DNA of 32,499 bases. Source: JAGTJU01 sp038257535. GTDB lineage: Bacteria > Myxococcota_A > Polyangia > Fen-1088. The stretch is taken from contig JBBSJE010000054.1 of the NCBI GenBank assembly GCA_038257535.1, forward strand, positions 1 to 32,499. The letters run 5' to 3'. The translations under genes were made by a program, and so were the position numbers. The notes under the pieces are model-generated. The model saw only the letters and a program-made list of their open reading frames with translations, made no database searches and was not told where the DNA came from. Shown here in pieces: positions 1 to 7,228 of the stretch (position 1 is the first letter of the stretch; the number at the start of each line of letters is the position of its first letter).

Positions 1-2
1 CC

Positions 3-458
3 CCCCTCTCCCTCATAGCCGTCACCCTCGTCACCGCCCTCCTCGTCAGCCGCGAACTCATGGAGGTCTTCTTCGTCCTCACCGCCCGCGCCATCGGCGG
101 CCAAGCCCAATCCATGGTCATAGGCTCCGTCATCGGCCTCCTCCTAGCCGCCTCCTACGCCGCCCTATGGAGCCACTACGGCCACCGCCTCAACATAGGC
201 ATCGTCCTAAAAGTGACCTCCATCTTCCTAGCCCTCTTCCTCGTCCAACTCATCATCTGGGGCATCCACGAACTCGCCGAAAGCGGCGCCATCGCCGGCA
301 GCCAAACCTTCCACGACGCCACCGAACGCCTAGGCCCCGAAGGCGACATAGGCAGCATCTTCGCCTTCATCGTCGCCGCCATCCCCCTACTCGTCGTCGC
401 CTACACCCTCCTCCAAATCTACCTAACCCGCCCCAATCAATCCCCCGCCCATCCCTAA
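3..458 (+). CDS. FTR1-family iron permease, C-terminal part (5' end outside window)
   Basis: The reading frame is open to the window edge, so this is the 3' part of a longer gene; 151 codons plus the stop are visible. Near the start it carries R-E-L-M-E, which fits the R-E-x-x-E iron-binding motif of FTR1/EfeU permeases. Three further hydrophobic segments follow, including one ending in H-E-L-A-E-S-G, a pattern seen after the second R-E-x-x-E helix in this family. The protein would sit in the inner membrane and move iron. Codon use is extreme: none of its leucines use CTG or TTG, ATA is used for isoleucine several times, and only about 8 of 151 codons end in G or T. The minus-strand neighbours, and the plus-strand genes at the far end of the window, do not show this. 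The family call rests on motif and hydrophobic pattern only, and the first half cannot be seen. Confidence 0.72.
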   Translation, partial: PLSLIAVTLVTALLVSRELMEVFFVLTARAIGGQAQSMVIGSVIGLLLAASYAALWSHYGHRLNIGIVLKVTSIFLALFLVQLIIWGIHELAESGAIAGSQTFHDATERLGPEGDIGSIFAFIVAAIPLLVVAYTLLQIYLTRPNQSPAHP

Positions 459-474
459 CTTCCCCCCCCGCGCC

Positions 475-495
475 TCTGCTCGCAAAGCGAGCAGA
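475..495. repeat. Hairpin, 9-bp perfect stem, AAA loop (copy 1)
   Basis: The arms TCTGCTCGC and GCGAGCAGA are perfectly complementary around an AAA loop. The same two arms occur again at 580-600. The hairpin starts 17 nt after the permease stop codon, so it could stabilise or end that transcript, but no T-tract follows. Confidence 0.7.
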
Positions 496-536
496 CAGCC
501 CGAGTCTCCCCCCCCACCCATCCACCAAGGCGCCGC

Positions 537-712
537 GGTTGGGGGAAGGGTTCGCCTTGCGGGGCCGTCGGAGGACGCATCTGCTCGCCCCGCGAGCAGA
601 TTGCCAGTCCGAGGCCGAGTCGCCCCAGCCGCGTGCGCGCAGGGGGGCCCCGCCCCCCGAGCACACCCGGCCTTAGGCGACGTGCCCCGCAAGTCGAACC
701 CTTCCCCCAACC
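537..712. repeat. 29-bp imperfect inverted repeat (537-565 / 684-712)
   Basis: The left arm at 537-565 and the reverse complement of 684-712 match at 28 of 29 positions, including an 18-bp perfect core (537-554 with 695-712). A GGCGCC sequence lies just outside each arm. The 118-bp interior encodes nothing recognisable and holds one of the two matching hairpins. Such an arrangement can be a small non-autonomous element or an intergenic repeat family. I saw no obvious target-site duplication. Confidence 0.65.
580..600. repeat. Hairpin, same 9-bp stem, CCC loop (copy 2)
   Basis: The arms are identical to those of the hairpin at 475-495, with the loop changed from AAA to CCC. The sequence after each copy is loosely similar (a C/G-rich stretch containing CCGAG), which suggests a diverged duplication. 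It lies between the arms of the 537-712 inverted repeat. Confidence 0.7.
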
Positions 713-734
713 AATAGGCGCCGGCCCCACAATG

Positions 735-761
735 AAAAAAGCCCCACCATTTCGGCAGGGC
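735..761 (-). terminator. Intrinsic terminator of the act-sco-cta operon
   Basis: Read on the minus strand, GCCCTGCC, a five-base loop GAAAT, and GGTGGGGC form an 8-bp stem with two G-U pairs, followed directly by six T residues. It lies 50 nt after the ctaF stop codon, at the end of the respiratory operon. Confidence 0.85.
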
Positions 762-810
762 CCCTTTCTTCACAACAAGAACACTCGCGCAGGTCTAGGC
801 GCGGTCGCCG

Positions 811-1179
811 TCAGTGGTGCTCCACCTCAGTCGACTCAACCACCCCCTGCCAAGGCCCCCCATTGGGCAGCGTCGCCTTATTCCGAAACATCAGGTCCCC
901 AAACGTAAACGCCATCATCACCCCCACAAACACCAACGACACCACAAAGATCAGCCGATTCACCGGCCCCTCATCCCAAAGGTGCATAAAGAACAGCACC
1001 ACCAGCGACGCCTTCACGGTGGCGATTATCATCGCGATGACGATGTTGAAGTCCCCGAAGTCCATGTTACCGGTCCAAACGGTAACCCCAGTTAGGACCA
1101 GCAGCGCCACAAACACCGCCACATAGCGGCCGATACCGTGATCTTCGTGTTTAGAATGATGTGCGTTGTTTGCGGACAC
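811..1179 (-). CDS. ctaF: Cytochrome c oxidase subunit IV, caa3-type
   Basis: This is a small membrane subunit of the heme-copper oxidase, 122 residues. After a His-rich N-terminus it has three hydrophobic segments, the middle one containing A-T-V-K-A-S-L-V-V-L-F-F-M-H-L, a pattern typical of the prokaryotic subunit IV family. I chose the GTG at 1177-1179 because GGAGAG lies 7 nt upstream and because an earlier in-frame start at 1233 would overlap ctaE by 37 bp and add residues that do not look conserved. It is the last gene of the operon and is followed by a clear terminator. The subunit is not catalytic and is thought to help assembly or stability of the oxidase. Confidence 0.9.
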   Translation of the reverse strand: MSANNAHHSKHEDHGIGRYVAVFVALLVLTGVTVWTGNMDFGDFNIVIAMIIATVKASLVVLFFMHLWDEGPVNRLIFVVSLVFVGVMMAFTFGDLMFRNKATLPNGGPWQGVVESTEVEHH

Positions 1180-1196
1180 GTTATGTCTCTCCGCCT

Positions 1197-1847
1197 TTAG
1201 ATGAGGTACATGAGCGGGAAAAGGAAAATCCACACCAAGTCAACCACGTGCCAGTAAAGAACGCCCAGTTCCACACCAACATTGTTGCCCGAGTGATAGC
1301 GGCCCTTGAGCGTGCGGTAGGTGATGATGCCCAACACCGTCATGCCAATGAGCACGTGCAAACCGTGAAGCCCCGTTGCCAGGAAGTACACGGCGAAAAA
1401 CATGTTCGCCCCGGGCGCTTGAAGACCCTCGTACGAGTACCATCGCCCCGGCAGCTGCCCTACGTGGAACTTGTGTGAGTACTCGAAGTACTTGATCACA
1501 AGGAACGCGCAAGCAAACACGATGGTGATCAACATCAGCCCAACGCCGCGCTTGATCTGATCAACCTTGATGGCGTGATATCCCCAAGCCGCCGTGAAGC
1601 TGCTGGTGATCAGAACCACCGTGTTGGTGGCCCCCATCGGGATGCTCAGCAGATCGGCGCAGGCCTGATACGTGCCGGGGTAAAGCCAACGGTAAACCGT
1701 GTACCCAAGAAAGAGCCCCGCAAACAACAGCACTTCCGTGGCCAAGAACAGCCACATGCCAAGGCGTGCAGCGTAGTCCTGTTGTTCAATGGTGTCGAAG
1801 TGATGGGCGAGGTAAGGATTGTGAGGGTGCGATTCAGACGATGACAT
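1197..1847 (-). CDS. ctaE: Cytochrome c oxidase subunit III
   Basis: Subunit III of the terminal oxidase, 216 residues, with about five transmembrane segments, shorter than the seven-helix mitochondrial type and in keeping with bacterial caa3 enzymes. Recognisable family features are L-G-M-W-L-F-L-A-T-E-V near the N-terminus, G-L-H-G-L-H-V in the second half, and Y-W-H-V-V-D-L-V-W-I-F-L-F-P at the C-terminus. The ATG at 1845-1847 is preceded by a strong GAGGAGG site and overlaps the ctaD stop by 14 bp. A longer frame to 2027 exists but runs inside ctaD and translates to low-complexity residues, so I rejected that start. It holds no redox centre and supports stability and proton uptake of subunit I. 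Confidence 0.95.
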   Translation of the reverse strand: MSSSESHPHNPYLAHHFDTIEQQDYAARLGMWLFLATEVLLFAGLFLGYTVYRWLYPGTYQACADLLSIPMGATNTVVLITSSFTAAWGYHAIKVDQIKRGVGLMLITIVFACAFLVIKYFEYSHKFHVGQLPGRWYSYEGLQAPGANMFFAVYFLATGLHGLHVLIGMTVLGIITYRTLKGRYHSGNNVGVELGVLYWHVVDLVWIFLFPLMYLI

Positions 1848-3501
1848 GTTCGACCTCCTCGCCTTTCTTGCGATAAGTGTAGGGATCTTCATCAACCACA
1901 GGCGTGTGGTCGAAGTTGTGCTTGGGCGGTGGCGACGTGGTGGTCCATTCCAAACCAGCGGCCCCCCACGGGTTCTTTCCCGCCACCTTGCCGTACTTGA
2001 TGGCGTACAGAAGGTAAAGCAAGACAATCAAGAAACCGAAGGCCAGCAGCGAAGAGCCCGCCGTTGAAGCCACGTTCAAAGCCTGAGCATCAGGCGTGTA
2101 CATGTAGTAGCGCCGAGGCTGTCCCATATTCCCCAACAAAAATTGCGGAATAAACGAAGCGTTGAAGCCCAGGACGATAAGGCCAGCCGCCATCATGGCC
2201 CAGCCTTCGTGGTACATGCGGCCGAACATCTTCGGGAACCAGTAGTGCAGCCCCGAGAGGAACCCCATGATGGTGGCTCCCACCATGATGAAGTGAAAGT
2301 GCGCCACAACGAAGTAGGTGTCGTGCCAGTGAACGTCCAAGGACACCGACGAAATCGCCACGCCTGTCATGCCGCCAAACACGATGAAGAACAGAAATCC
2401 GCACACATAAACAAGCGGCGTCTTGATGGCAATCGAGCCCTTGTACATGGTGCCCACCCAGTTGAACACCTTGATGGCAGTAAACACACCCACCAACATC
2501 GAGATGATGGCGAAGGCGCCCGCGTCGAACTTCGACTGGCCGGTCACGAACATGTGGTGGCCCCAGGCGAAGAAGCCCACGAAGGCAATGCCCAAGGATG
2601 AGTAAGCCACCATGTTGTAGCCGAACACATTCTTGCGCGAGAACACCGAAACCGTTTCGCTGATCACACCCATCGCCGGCAGCACCATGATGTACACAGC
2701 CGGATGTGAATAAAACCAGAACAGGTGCTGGAACAAAATGGGGTCGCCACCGCGAGCCGGATCGAAGAAGCCAAAGCCCCAGATGCGCTCAATTGCTGTC
2801 AGAACCGCAGTTAAACCGATGACCGGCGTAGCCAACACCTGGATGATGCTGGTGGCGTACGTGGCCCACACAAACAGTGGCATACGCATCCAGGTCATGC
2901 CCTTGGGTCGCATGGTGTGGATGGTGACGATGAAGTTTAGACCGGTCAAAATCGACGAAAAGCCGATGATGAATACACCAAACAGCGCCGGCGCCAAGTC
3001 CGATGGGGTTGTGAGGCTGTAAGGGGCGTAGAAGGTCCAACCCGCGTCAACGCCGCCGGCAGCCATACTCCAAACCATCAGCAGTGCACCCGCGCCGTAC
3101 ACGTAAATCGAGAGCAAGTTCAGCCGCGGGAACGCCACGTCTTTCGCCCCCAGCATCAAGGGCAAGAAGAAGTTGCCGAACACGGCAGGAATCGCGGGAA
3201 TCATGAACAAGAAGATCATGACCACACCGTGCAAGGTGAACACCCGGTTGTAGGTGTTGGCGCCCATGATGGTTTCATCGGGCGTTAGGTGCTCAATGCG
3301 CAACGCCATCGCCAAGATGCCGCCCAAGAGGAAGCCGCTGAGCGTGAGCACCATGTACATGATGCCGATGCGTTTGTGATCAAGGCTCAAAAGCCACGAC
3401 TTGATGCCGAGATCGGCATTCCAAAACGAAACCTCAGGAAGTTGCGGATCCCCACCTTCGGGGGGCGAGGACATAGCGAGATTAGCGTCCGAGTGGGCCA
3501 T
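1834..3501 (-). CDS. ctaD: Cytochrome c oxidase subunit I (heme-copper core, A2-type)
   Basis: Catalytic subunit, 555 residues, with about 12 transmembrane helices. It reduces O2 to water and pumps protons. Visible ligands include the low-spin heme His in H-G-V-V-M-I-F, H266 with Y270 in Y-S-H-P-A-V-Y (a CuB ligand and its cross-linked Tyr), H315-H316 (CuB) in W-G-H-H-M-F, and H401 and H403 in A-H-F-H-F-I-M-V-G for the two hemes. The usual Glu of H-P-E-V-Y is replaced by Ala, with Tyr-Ser just before the His. This is the known signature of the A2 subfamily, which uses the Tyr/Ser pair in the D channel. AAGGAG lies 8 nt before the ATG. The start overlaps the ctaC end by 20 bp. Confidence 0.97.
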   Translation of the reverse strand: MAHSDANLAMSSPPEGGDPQLPEVSFWNADLGIKSWLLSLDHKRIGIMYMVLTLSGFLLGGILAMALRIEHLTPDETIMGANTYNRVFTLHGVVMIFLFMIPAIPAVFGNFFLPLMLGAKDVAFPRLNLLSIYVYGAGALLMVWSMAAGGVDAGWTFYAPYSLTTPSDLAPALFGVFIIGFSSILTGLNFIVTIHTMRPKGMTWMRMPLFVWATYATSIIQVLATPVIGLTAVLTAIERIWGFGFFDPARGGDPILFQHLFWFYSHPAVYIMVLPAMGVISETVSVFSRKNVFGYNMVAYSSLGIAFVGFFAWGHHMFVTGQSKFDAGAFAIISMLVGVFTAIKVFNWVGTMYKGSIAIKTPLVYVCGFLFFIVFGGMTGVAISSVSLDVHWHDTYFVVAHFHFIMVGATIMGFLSGLHYWFPKMFGRMYHEGWAMMAAGLIVLGFNASFIPQFLLGNMGQPRRYYMYTPDAQALNVASTAGSSLLAFGFLIVLLYLLYAIKYGKVAGKNPWGAAGLEWTTTSPPPKHNFDHTPVVDEDPYTYRKKGEEVEHVIV

Positions 3502-4543
3502 AAGCCGGCTCCTTAGTATTCAAATTCTCCAGACGATCCGACCGGAGCGACTTTATATATTCAACGAGGGCTGCCGCGTCGGGCGCAGCCAGCTTGCCAC
3601 GATACGACGGCATCACTTGAGCGTAGCCCTTCACCATTTTCCGGTAAGGCTCCATCATCGATTCGGTCAGATAACCTTCGTCGGCGATGATCGTTTCACC
3701 AGACTCCAACTCGGTGGACCGTTTGTAAAGGTCAACCCAGGTAGGCCCAATGTGCGCGGTGCCATCGGTGGTGTGGCATTTGAAGCAGCCTTGCGCCGCA
3801 GCCACACGCCGACCGTAGGAAAGCAGGTCGCCACGGAACTCGGTGCTTGACCCTTCAGAACTGCTGGCGTCGGTTCGGTCCGTTTGGCCCAAGCGCTGGC
3901 GCTCAAGCCACCTGTCGAAGTCTTTGCCTTCCAACACCACCACTTCGCCCAACATTTGGGAGTGCCAGGTGCCGCAGAACTCGGTGCAGAAGATGTTGTA
4001 GCGTCCAGGCCTCTTGGCCTCAAACCAGGTTTCGCTGTAACGGCCCGGAACCACGTCTTGTTTGATGCGGAACTCGGGAATGAAGAAAGAGTGAATCACG
4101 TCACGGCTGGTCATCAGCAAACGCACGGGGCGACCTGCGGGAACGTGCAGCACAGCGTTTTCGTTCGGGCCATCGGGATGCGCAAAGTGCCACATCCACT
4201 TCTTGCCCGTGACATAGACATCCATGGTGTTGGCCGGCATCGTGTTGGCCCACACGAAGTCTTTGAAGCCAACAAACGCCCACACCAAGAAAATCATCAA
4301 CGGCACTATGATGACCGTGGCTTCAAAGCGAAGGCTGGGATTCACCACCGGCGTTGAAGCAAACGGCACCCGCTCGCGGTACCTGAAGAAGAAGTAAACC
4401 GCCGCGCCACCAATTCCCAACGACGCCAAGATCGTGGTGATGATGACCCCGTAGTGGAGCACATCCACCTTCAAGGCGAAGGTTGATGCTTGTTCTGGCA
4501 GCCACAGCAGCCGCCGCATTAGCTGATTGGCAAACTCGATCAT
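3482..4543 (-). CDS. ctaC: Cytochrome c oxidase subunit II with fused cytochrome c (caa3 type)
   Basis: A 353-residue subunit II. Two N-terminal transmembrane helices anchor a periplasmic cupredoxin domain with the CuA ligands C186, C190, H194 and M197 in C-T-E-F-C-G-T-W-H-S-Q-M. A C-terminal cytochrome c domain follows, with heme attachment C253-F-K-C256-H257 and a distal Met probably in Q-V-M-P-S-Y. The fusion makes this a caa3 oxidase that can take electrons directly from ACIII without a free cytochrome c. I chose the ATG at 4541-4543 because GGAGG precedes it and it overlaps the sco stop as ATGA; the frame extends 14 codons further upstream but those lie within sco. Confidence 0.96.
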   Translation of the reverse strand: MIEFANQLMRRLLWLPEQASTFALKVDVLHYGVIITTILASLGIGGAAVYFFFRYRERVPFASTPVVNPSLRFEATVIIVPLMIFLVWAFVGFKDFVWANTMPANTMDVYVTGKKWMWHFAHPDGPNENAVLHVPAGRPVRLLMTSRDVIHSFFIPEFRIKQDVVPGRYSETWFEAKRPGRYNIFCTEFCGTWHSQMLGEVVVLEGKDFDRWLERQRLGQTDRTDASSSEGSSTEFRGDLLSYGRRVAAAQGCFKCHTTDGTAHIGPTWVDLYKRSTELESGETIIADEGYLTESMMEPYRKMVKGYAQVMPSYRGKLAAPDAAALVEYIKSLRSDRLENLNTKEPAYGPLGR

Positions 4544-5439
4544 GCGGTCCTCCGCTGCCTGCGCATCTGGAGCTCTTTGCGCCACAGAAGGGCCAGCAAG
4601 CTTGCTAAAGCGGCAAAGCTTAAGAAGGCGCCAATCCGGACGAATCCGAAGGCAAAAGGTGTGTATTTGTGGGTCATTGGGTCATACTTGAAGCAGGAAA
4701 GCAGCACCCGGTCGAGCGTCGTCCCCACCCGGCCTCCGCCAGCCTCAACCAGGGCCAACTTCAGATCCCGCGGATCGAAGTCAACGCCATAGAGGTAGCG
4801 AGAGATTTTTCCCTCCGGCGTGAGCACGAACGCCACGGCCGCATGCGCATACTGCTTGGATTGATCGTCGTAAACGTAGCGGAAGCCCAAGCTCTTCGAG
4901 AGCTCTTTGGCTGGTCCTGTTTCGCCGCCGGGCGCCGCTTCACCAGGAGGAATCATCACGAACGGCCACAAGGCCGCATCCCGCTTGCCCAGGTGACGCA
5001 ACAAGCGCCCCTGGTTGGTGTTGGCCGATTTGGAATCTTCGTCAGGGTTAATGCTGACCGAGAAGCCCAGGAAGTCCTTGCCCAAGCTCAAACCCGATTT
5101 GTTGAGCCCTTTGGCTAGGCCTTCGTGCACCAGATTGCAGAGCATGGGGCACTTGTAATACCCAATCGTGACAAGCACGGGCTTGCCCTGCCCCAACACC
5201 TGAGATAGCGACGAGGTTTTGCCGTGGCCATCAACGAAGGAAAGCTCAGCAGGAACTTTCTCCCCCAGATTTTCGATGGGCTCAATGTCCTGCGACTTCA
5301 CGTTGCCTTCGCCGCCACCAATGACGGGAACCGAACGATGGCGCCCGTTGTAAGCGCTGGCCAGCGCAGATGATGCGCCCGTCAACATGGCGAAGCTGCA
5401 AAGTGCAGACGCAAGAAAGATGTGAGAACGGGTGTTCAC
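4540..5439 (-). CDS. sco: SCO1/SenC-family copper chaperone
   Basis: A 299-residue exported thioredoxin-fold protein that delivers copper to, or reduces, the CuA site of subunit II. The N-terminus is a signal peptide ending near A-L-A-S-A. The copper motif is C97-P-M-L-C101, and the third ligand is H199 in Y-A-H-A-A-V. A hydrophobic helix near the C-terminus (about residues 267-287) followed by Lys/Arg residues suggests a C-terminal membrane anchor. Many Sco proteins are instead anchored at the N-terminus, so this topology is worth noting. It starts with GTG overlapping the previous stop (GTGA) and lies directly before ctaC, as expected for its role. Confidence 0.94.
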   Translation of the reverse strand: MNTRSHIFLASALCSFAMLTGASSALASAYNGRHRSVPVIGGGEGNVKSQDIEPIENLGEKVPAELSFVDGHGKTSSLSQVLGQGKPVLVTIGYYKCPMLCNLVHEGLAKGLNKSGLSLGKDFLGFSVSINPDEDSKSANTNQGRLLRHLGKRDAALWPFVMIPPGEAAPGGETGPAKELSKSLGFRYVYDDQSKQYAHAAVAFVLTPEGKISRYLYGVDFDPRDLKLALVEAGGGRVGTTLDRVLLSCFKYDPMTHKYTPFAFGFVRIGAFLSFAALASLLALLWRKELQMRRQRRTA

Positions 5440-6023
5440 TTGGTGCCCCCGCCAGGTGGCTTGGGATCCTTGTCACCACCCACGGCTGCGCCAGGCGCCA
5501 CGAGAGGTGTGGCCGGAGATCCACCAATGGGTCCTACCCCTGGAGGCTTGCCCGCTGGATTCGCGATGAGCTCTTTAAGTTTGAGCCGCGGCACATCGGG
5601 CTCACTGGCTACCACAGCGTTGTCGGCGCCAATGGCCGTTCCAGCTGCGGCTTCAGCCATTGCCTTTTTCATGCCCTCTTCGATGGGCAAACGCACGCGT
5701 CCTGCGGCTTTGTCCGCCCAAGAGTAGCCGTTCAGCTTCTCTTTGATCTGGGCGCGCCAGGTTGGCAACCGCGTGTCTTCGTCGTAATGAACAAAATCGA
5801 CGATGCCGATTTCGTTGTTGCCCAACAGAGGCGTGGCATTGGGCACGCCCTCGGCGGCGATGTCGTGCTCGAAGACCACAAGGATCTTGTAGGCCACAAG
5901 CGCGGAGAACAGAAAAACGATGAGGGAGATCGCGCCCACCGACACGATCATACGAATGTTGACGCCTTTGCCAGGCTCCTCGGTGGTGAGCTCAGCAACG
6001 TGATATTGACGGGACTCGCTCAT
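5436..6023 (-). CDS. Membrane-anchored protein of ACIII/oxidase clusters, function unknown
   Basis: A 195-residue protein with one transmembrane helix (about residues 26-47) after a short cytoplasmic N-terminus. The periplasmic part contains L-N-G-Y-S-W-A-D-K-A-A-G-R-V-R-L-P-I (about residues 97-114) followed by E-E-G-M. A similar 'Y-x-W-x-D-x-x-x-G-x-x-x-I-P-I-x-x-A-M' pattern is familiar to me from small proteins in bacterial quinol-oxidoreductase and oxidase gene clusters. The last 50 residues are rich in Pro, Gly and Ala and probably disordered. There is no heme motif and no metal-binding Cys. It overlaps both actF and sco by 4 bp, so it is made together with them. An assembly or linker role between ACIII and the oxidase is my inference. 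Confidence 0.8.
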   Translation of the reverse strand: MSESRQYHVAELTTEEPGKGVNIRMIVSVGAISLIVFLFSALVAYKILVVFEHDIAAEGVPNATPLLGNNEIGIVDFVHYDEDTRLPTWRAQIKEKLNGYSWADKAAGRVRLPIEEGMKKAMAEAAAGTAIGADNAVVASEPDVPRLKLKELIANPAGKPPGVGPIGGSPATPLVAPGAAVGGDKDPKPPGGGTK

Positions 6024-7228
6024 GGCTGCCGGTACCTCAGCGAAACGTTCAAGAAGGGATCCTTGATGGGCACGGTATAGTGGCCCCGAATGCGCCAGAT
6101 GGCGTAGGCCATCGCCAAACCGCCAATGCCGAAGTAGGCGGTGAACAACGACCAGTGAATGGTTGCCGCCTTTTCATTCAGAGTTGGAAACACAAGCCAG
6201 TAGATGTCCACGAAGTGAACGATCAAGGCCCAAACCGCCATGGGTGCCAAGCGGGCTGCGCTGCGCTTGCGCGCCCGGGACAGCAAGATGAAGAAGGGCA
6301 ACAAGAAGTGGCCCAAAATCAAGAACAGGCCAATGCCCAGCCAAGGGCTTTGCATACGAACAATGAAGAACGGCGTTTCCTCAGGCAAACCCGCCATCCA
6401 GATCAGCATCATCTGCGAAAACGCGATGTAGGCCCAAAACGCCGTAAACGCGAACAGAAGTTTGCCTAAGTTGTGCAGATGCTCGGGGCTAACATAGTCG
6501 CCAAATTGGTCTTTGCCGCGAGCTTTCGCACACACCAAGATCAGCACGGCGAAGGTGCACAGCATGCTGCCACCGAAGTAGTACACGCCGAACATGGTCG
6601 AGAACCAAATCGGGTTCAGGCTCATCAGCCAATCGAAGGACGCAAAAGTAAGCACAAGCGCCAGCACGGGCAGCGCGCCCGTCCCCAGCTTGCGGGCCTT
6701 GGCCGTTAGTTTGACATCGCCCGTCTCATCCTGCTTGGTTGACCAGCCGAACAACAAGGTTGAGATTAACGCCGCAATGACGAAGTAACCGACGCTACGA
6801 ACGATAAAGAAGGTCGTATTCAGGTAGCTGTGCTTGTGATGCAACAGGTGCATCTCGTGTTCGGTGAAGCGGGCTGGATCTGGCTCAACCCAAGGAAACA
6901 CGGTTTTCATCACCAACGCCAAGGGGATGAACAGCACCAAAAACACAATCACCGTGGTGCCCATGGTTTCCAAAGGCCGACGCAACACCGTCATCCACTT
7001 GGCGCGGAAGGTGTGGAAGATGAGCAGCAGCAGCAGCGAAGTTAGCGAGATGCCCGCCCAGTAGGCGAAGGCAAACAGGTAACTAAACTGTGCGGGGACC
7101 GAGCCCGTGAACATGGCCGCCAAAGTGGCACCCACGCAGGCAACGCCCACCACTGCGGAGGCGTTCATCCAGGTTTTGCCGCCTTGGAACTTGTTTACGC
7201 TCACTGTTATGTCGTGCGAGACGCTCAC
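6020..7228 (-). CDS. actF: Alternative complex III subunit ActF, NrfD-like membrane protein
   Basis: A 402-residue integral membrane protein with about ten hydrophobic helices, of the NrfD/PsrC-like family found twice in ACIII (ActC and ActF). It is smaller than ActC, as in other ACIII operons. Features include F-D-W-L-M-S-L at about residue 200, conserved in ActF proteins, and W-A-Y-I-A-F-S-Q in the second half. The start is a GTG that overlaps actE as GTGA and is preceded by AGGAGG with 7 nt spacing. In known ACIII structures ActF supports the membrane core and may take part in proton movement, while quinol oxidation is placed at ActC. Confidence 0.94.
   Translation of the reverse strand: MSVSHDITVSVNKFQGGKTWMNASAVVGVACVGATLAAMFTGSVPAQFSYLFAFAYWAGISLTSLLLLLIFHTFRAKWMTVLRRPLETMGTTVIVFLVLFIPLALVMKTVFPWVEPDPARFTEHEMHLLHHKHSYLNTTFFIVRSVGYFVIAALISTLLFGWSTKQDETGDVKLTAKARKLGTGALPVLALVLTFASFDWLMSLNPIWFSTMFGVYYFGGSMLCTFAVLILVCAKARGKDQFGDYVSPEHLHNLGKLLFAFTAFWAYIAFSQMMLIWMAGLPEETPFFIVRMQSPWLGIGLFLILGHFLLPFFILLSRARKRSAARLAPMAVWALIVHFVDIYWLVFPTLNEKAATIHWSLFTAYFGIGGLAMAYAIWRIRGHYTVPIKDPFLNVSLRYRQP

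Larger units (their letters stand above)
459..734. other. Gene-free, C-rich, highly foldable intergenic block
   Basis: No convincing gene lies between the permease stop and the terminator of the respiratory operon. Short ORFs here are Pro/Arg-rich or Gly/Arg-rich on either strand and look like by-products of base composition. The block holds two hairpins with the same 9-bp stem (475-495 and 580-600), a G6/C6 hairpin at 642-658, and a 29-bp imperfect inverted repeat (537-565 with 684-712). This may be an interspersed repeat or a decayed small element; it is not a recognisable insertion sequence. Confidence 0.55.

Noticed and set aside
367..773. Several frames of about 90-120 codons on both strands in the 459-810 gap
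   Set aside because: Pro/Arg/Gly-rich, mutually overlapping, without ribosome binding sites. They cross the hairpins and the operon terminator and look like composition by-products.
1848..2027. N-terminal extension of ctaE
   Set aside because: The extra 60 residues overlap ctaD and are Arg/Thr-rich; a strong GAGGAGG site precedes the internal ATG at 1847.
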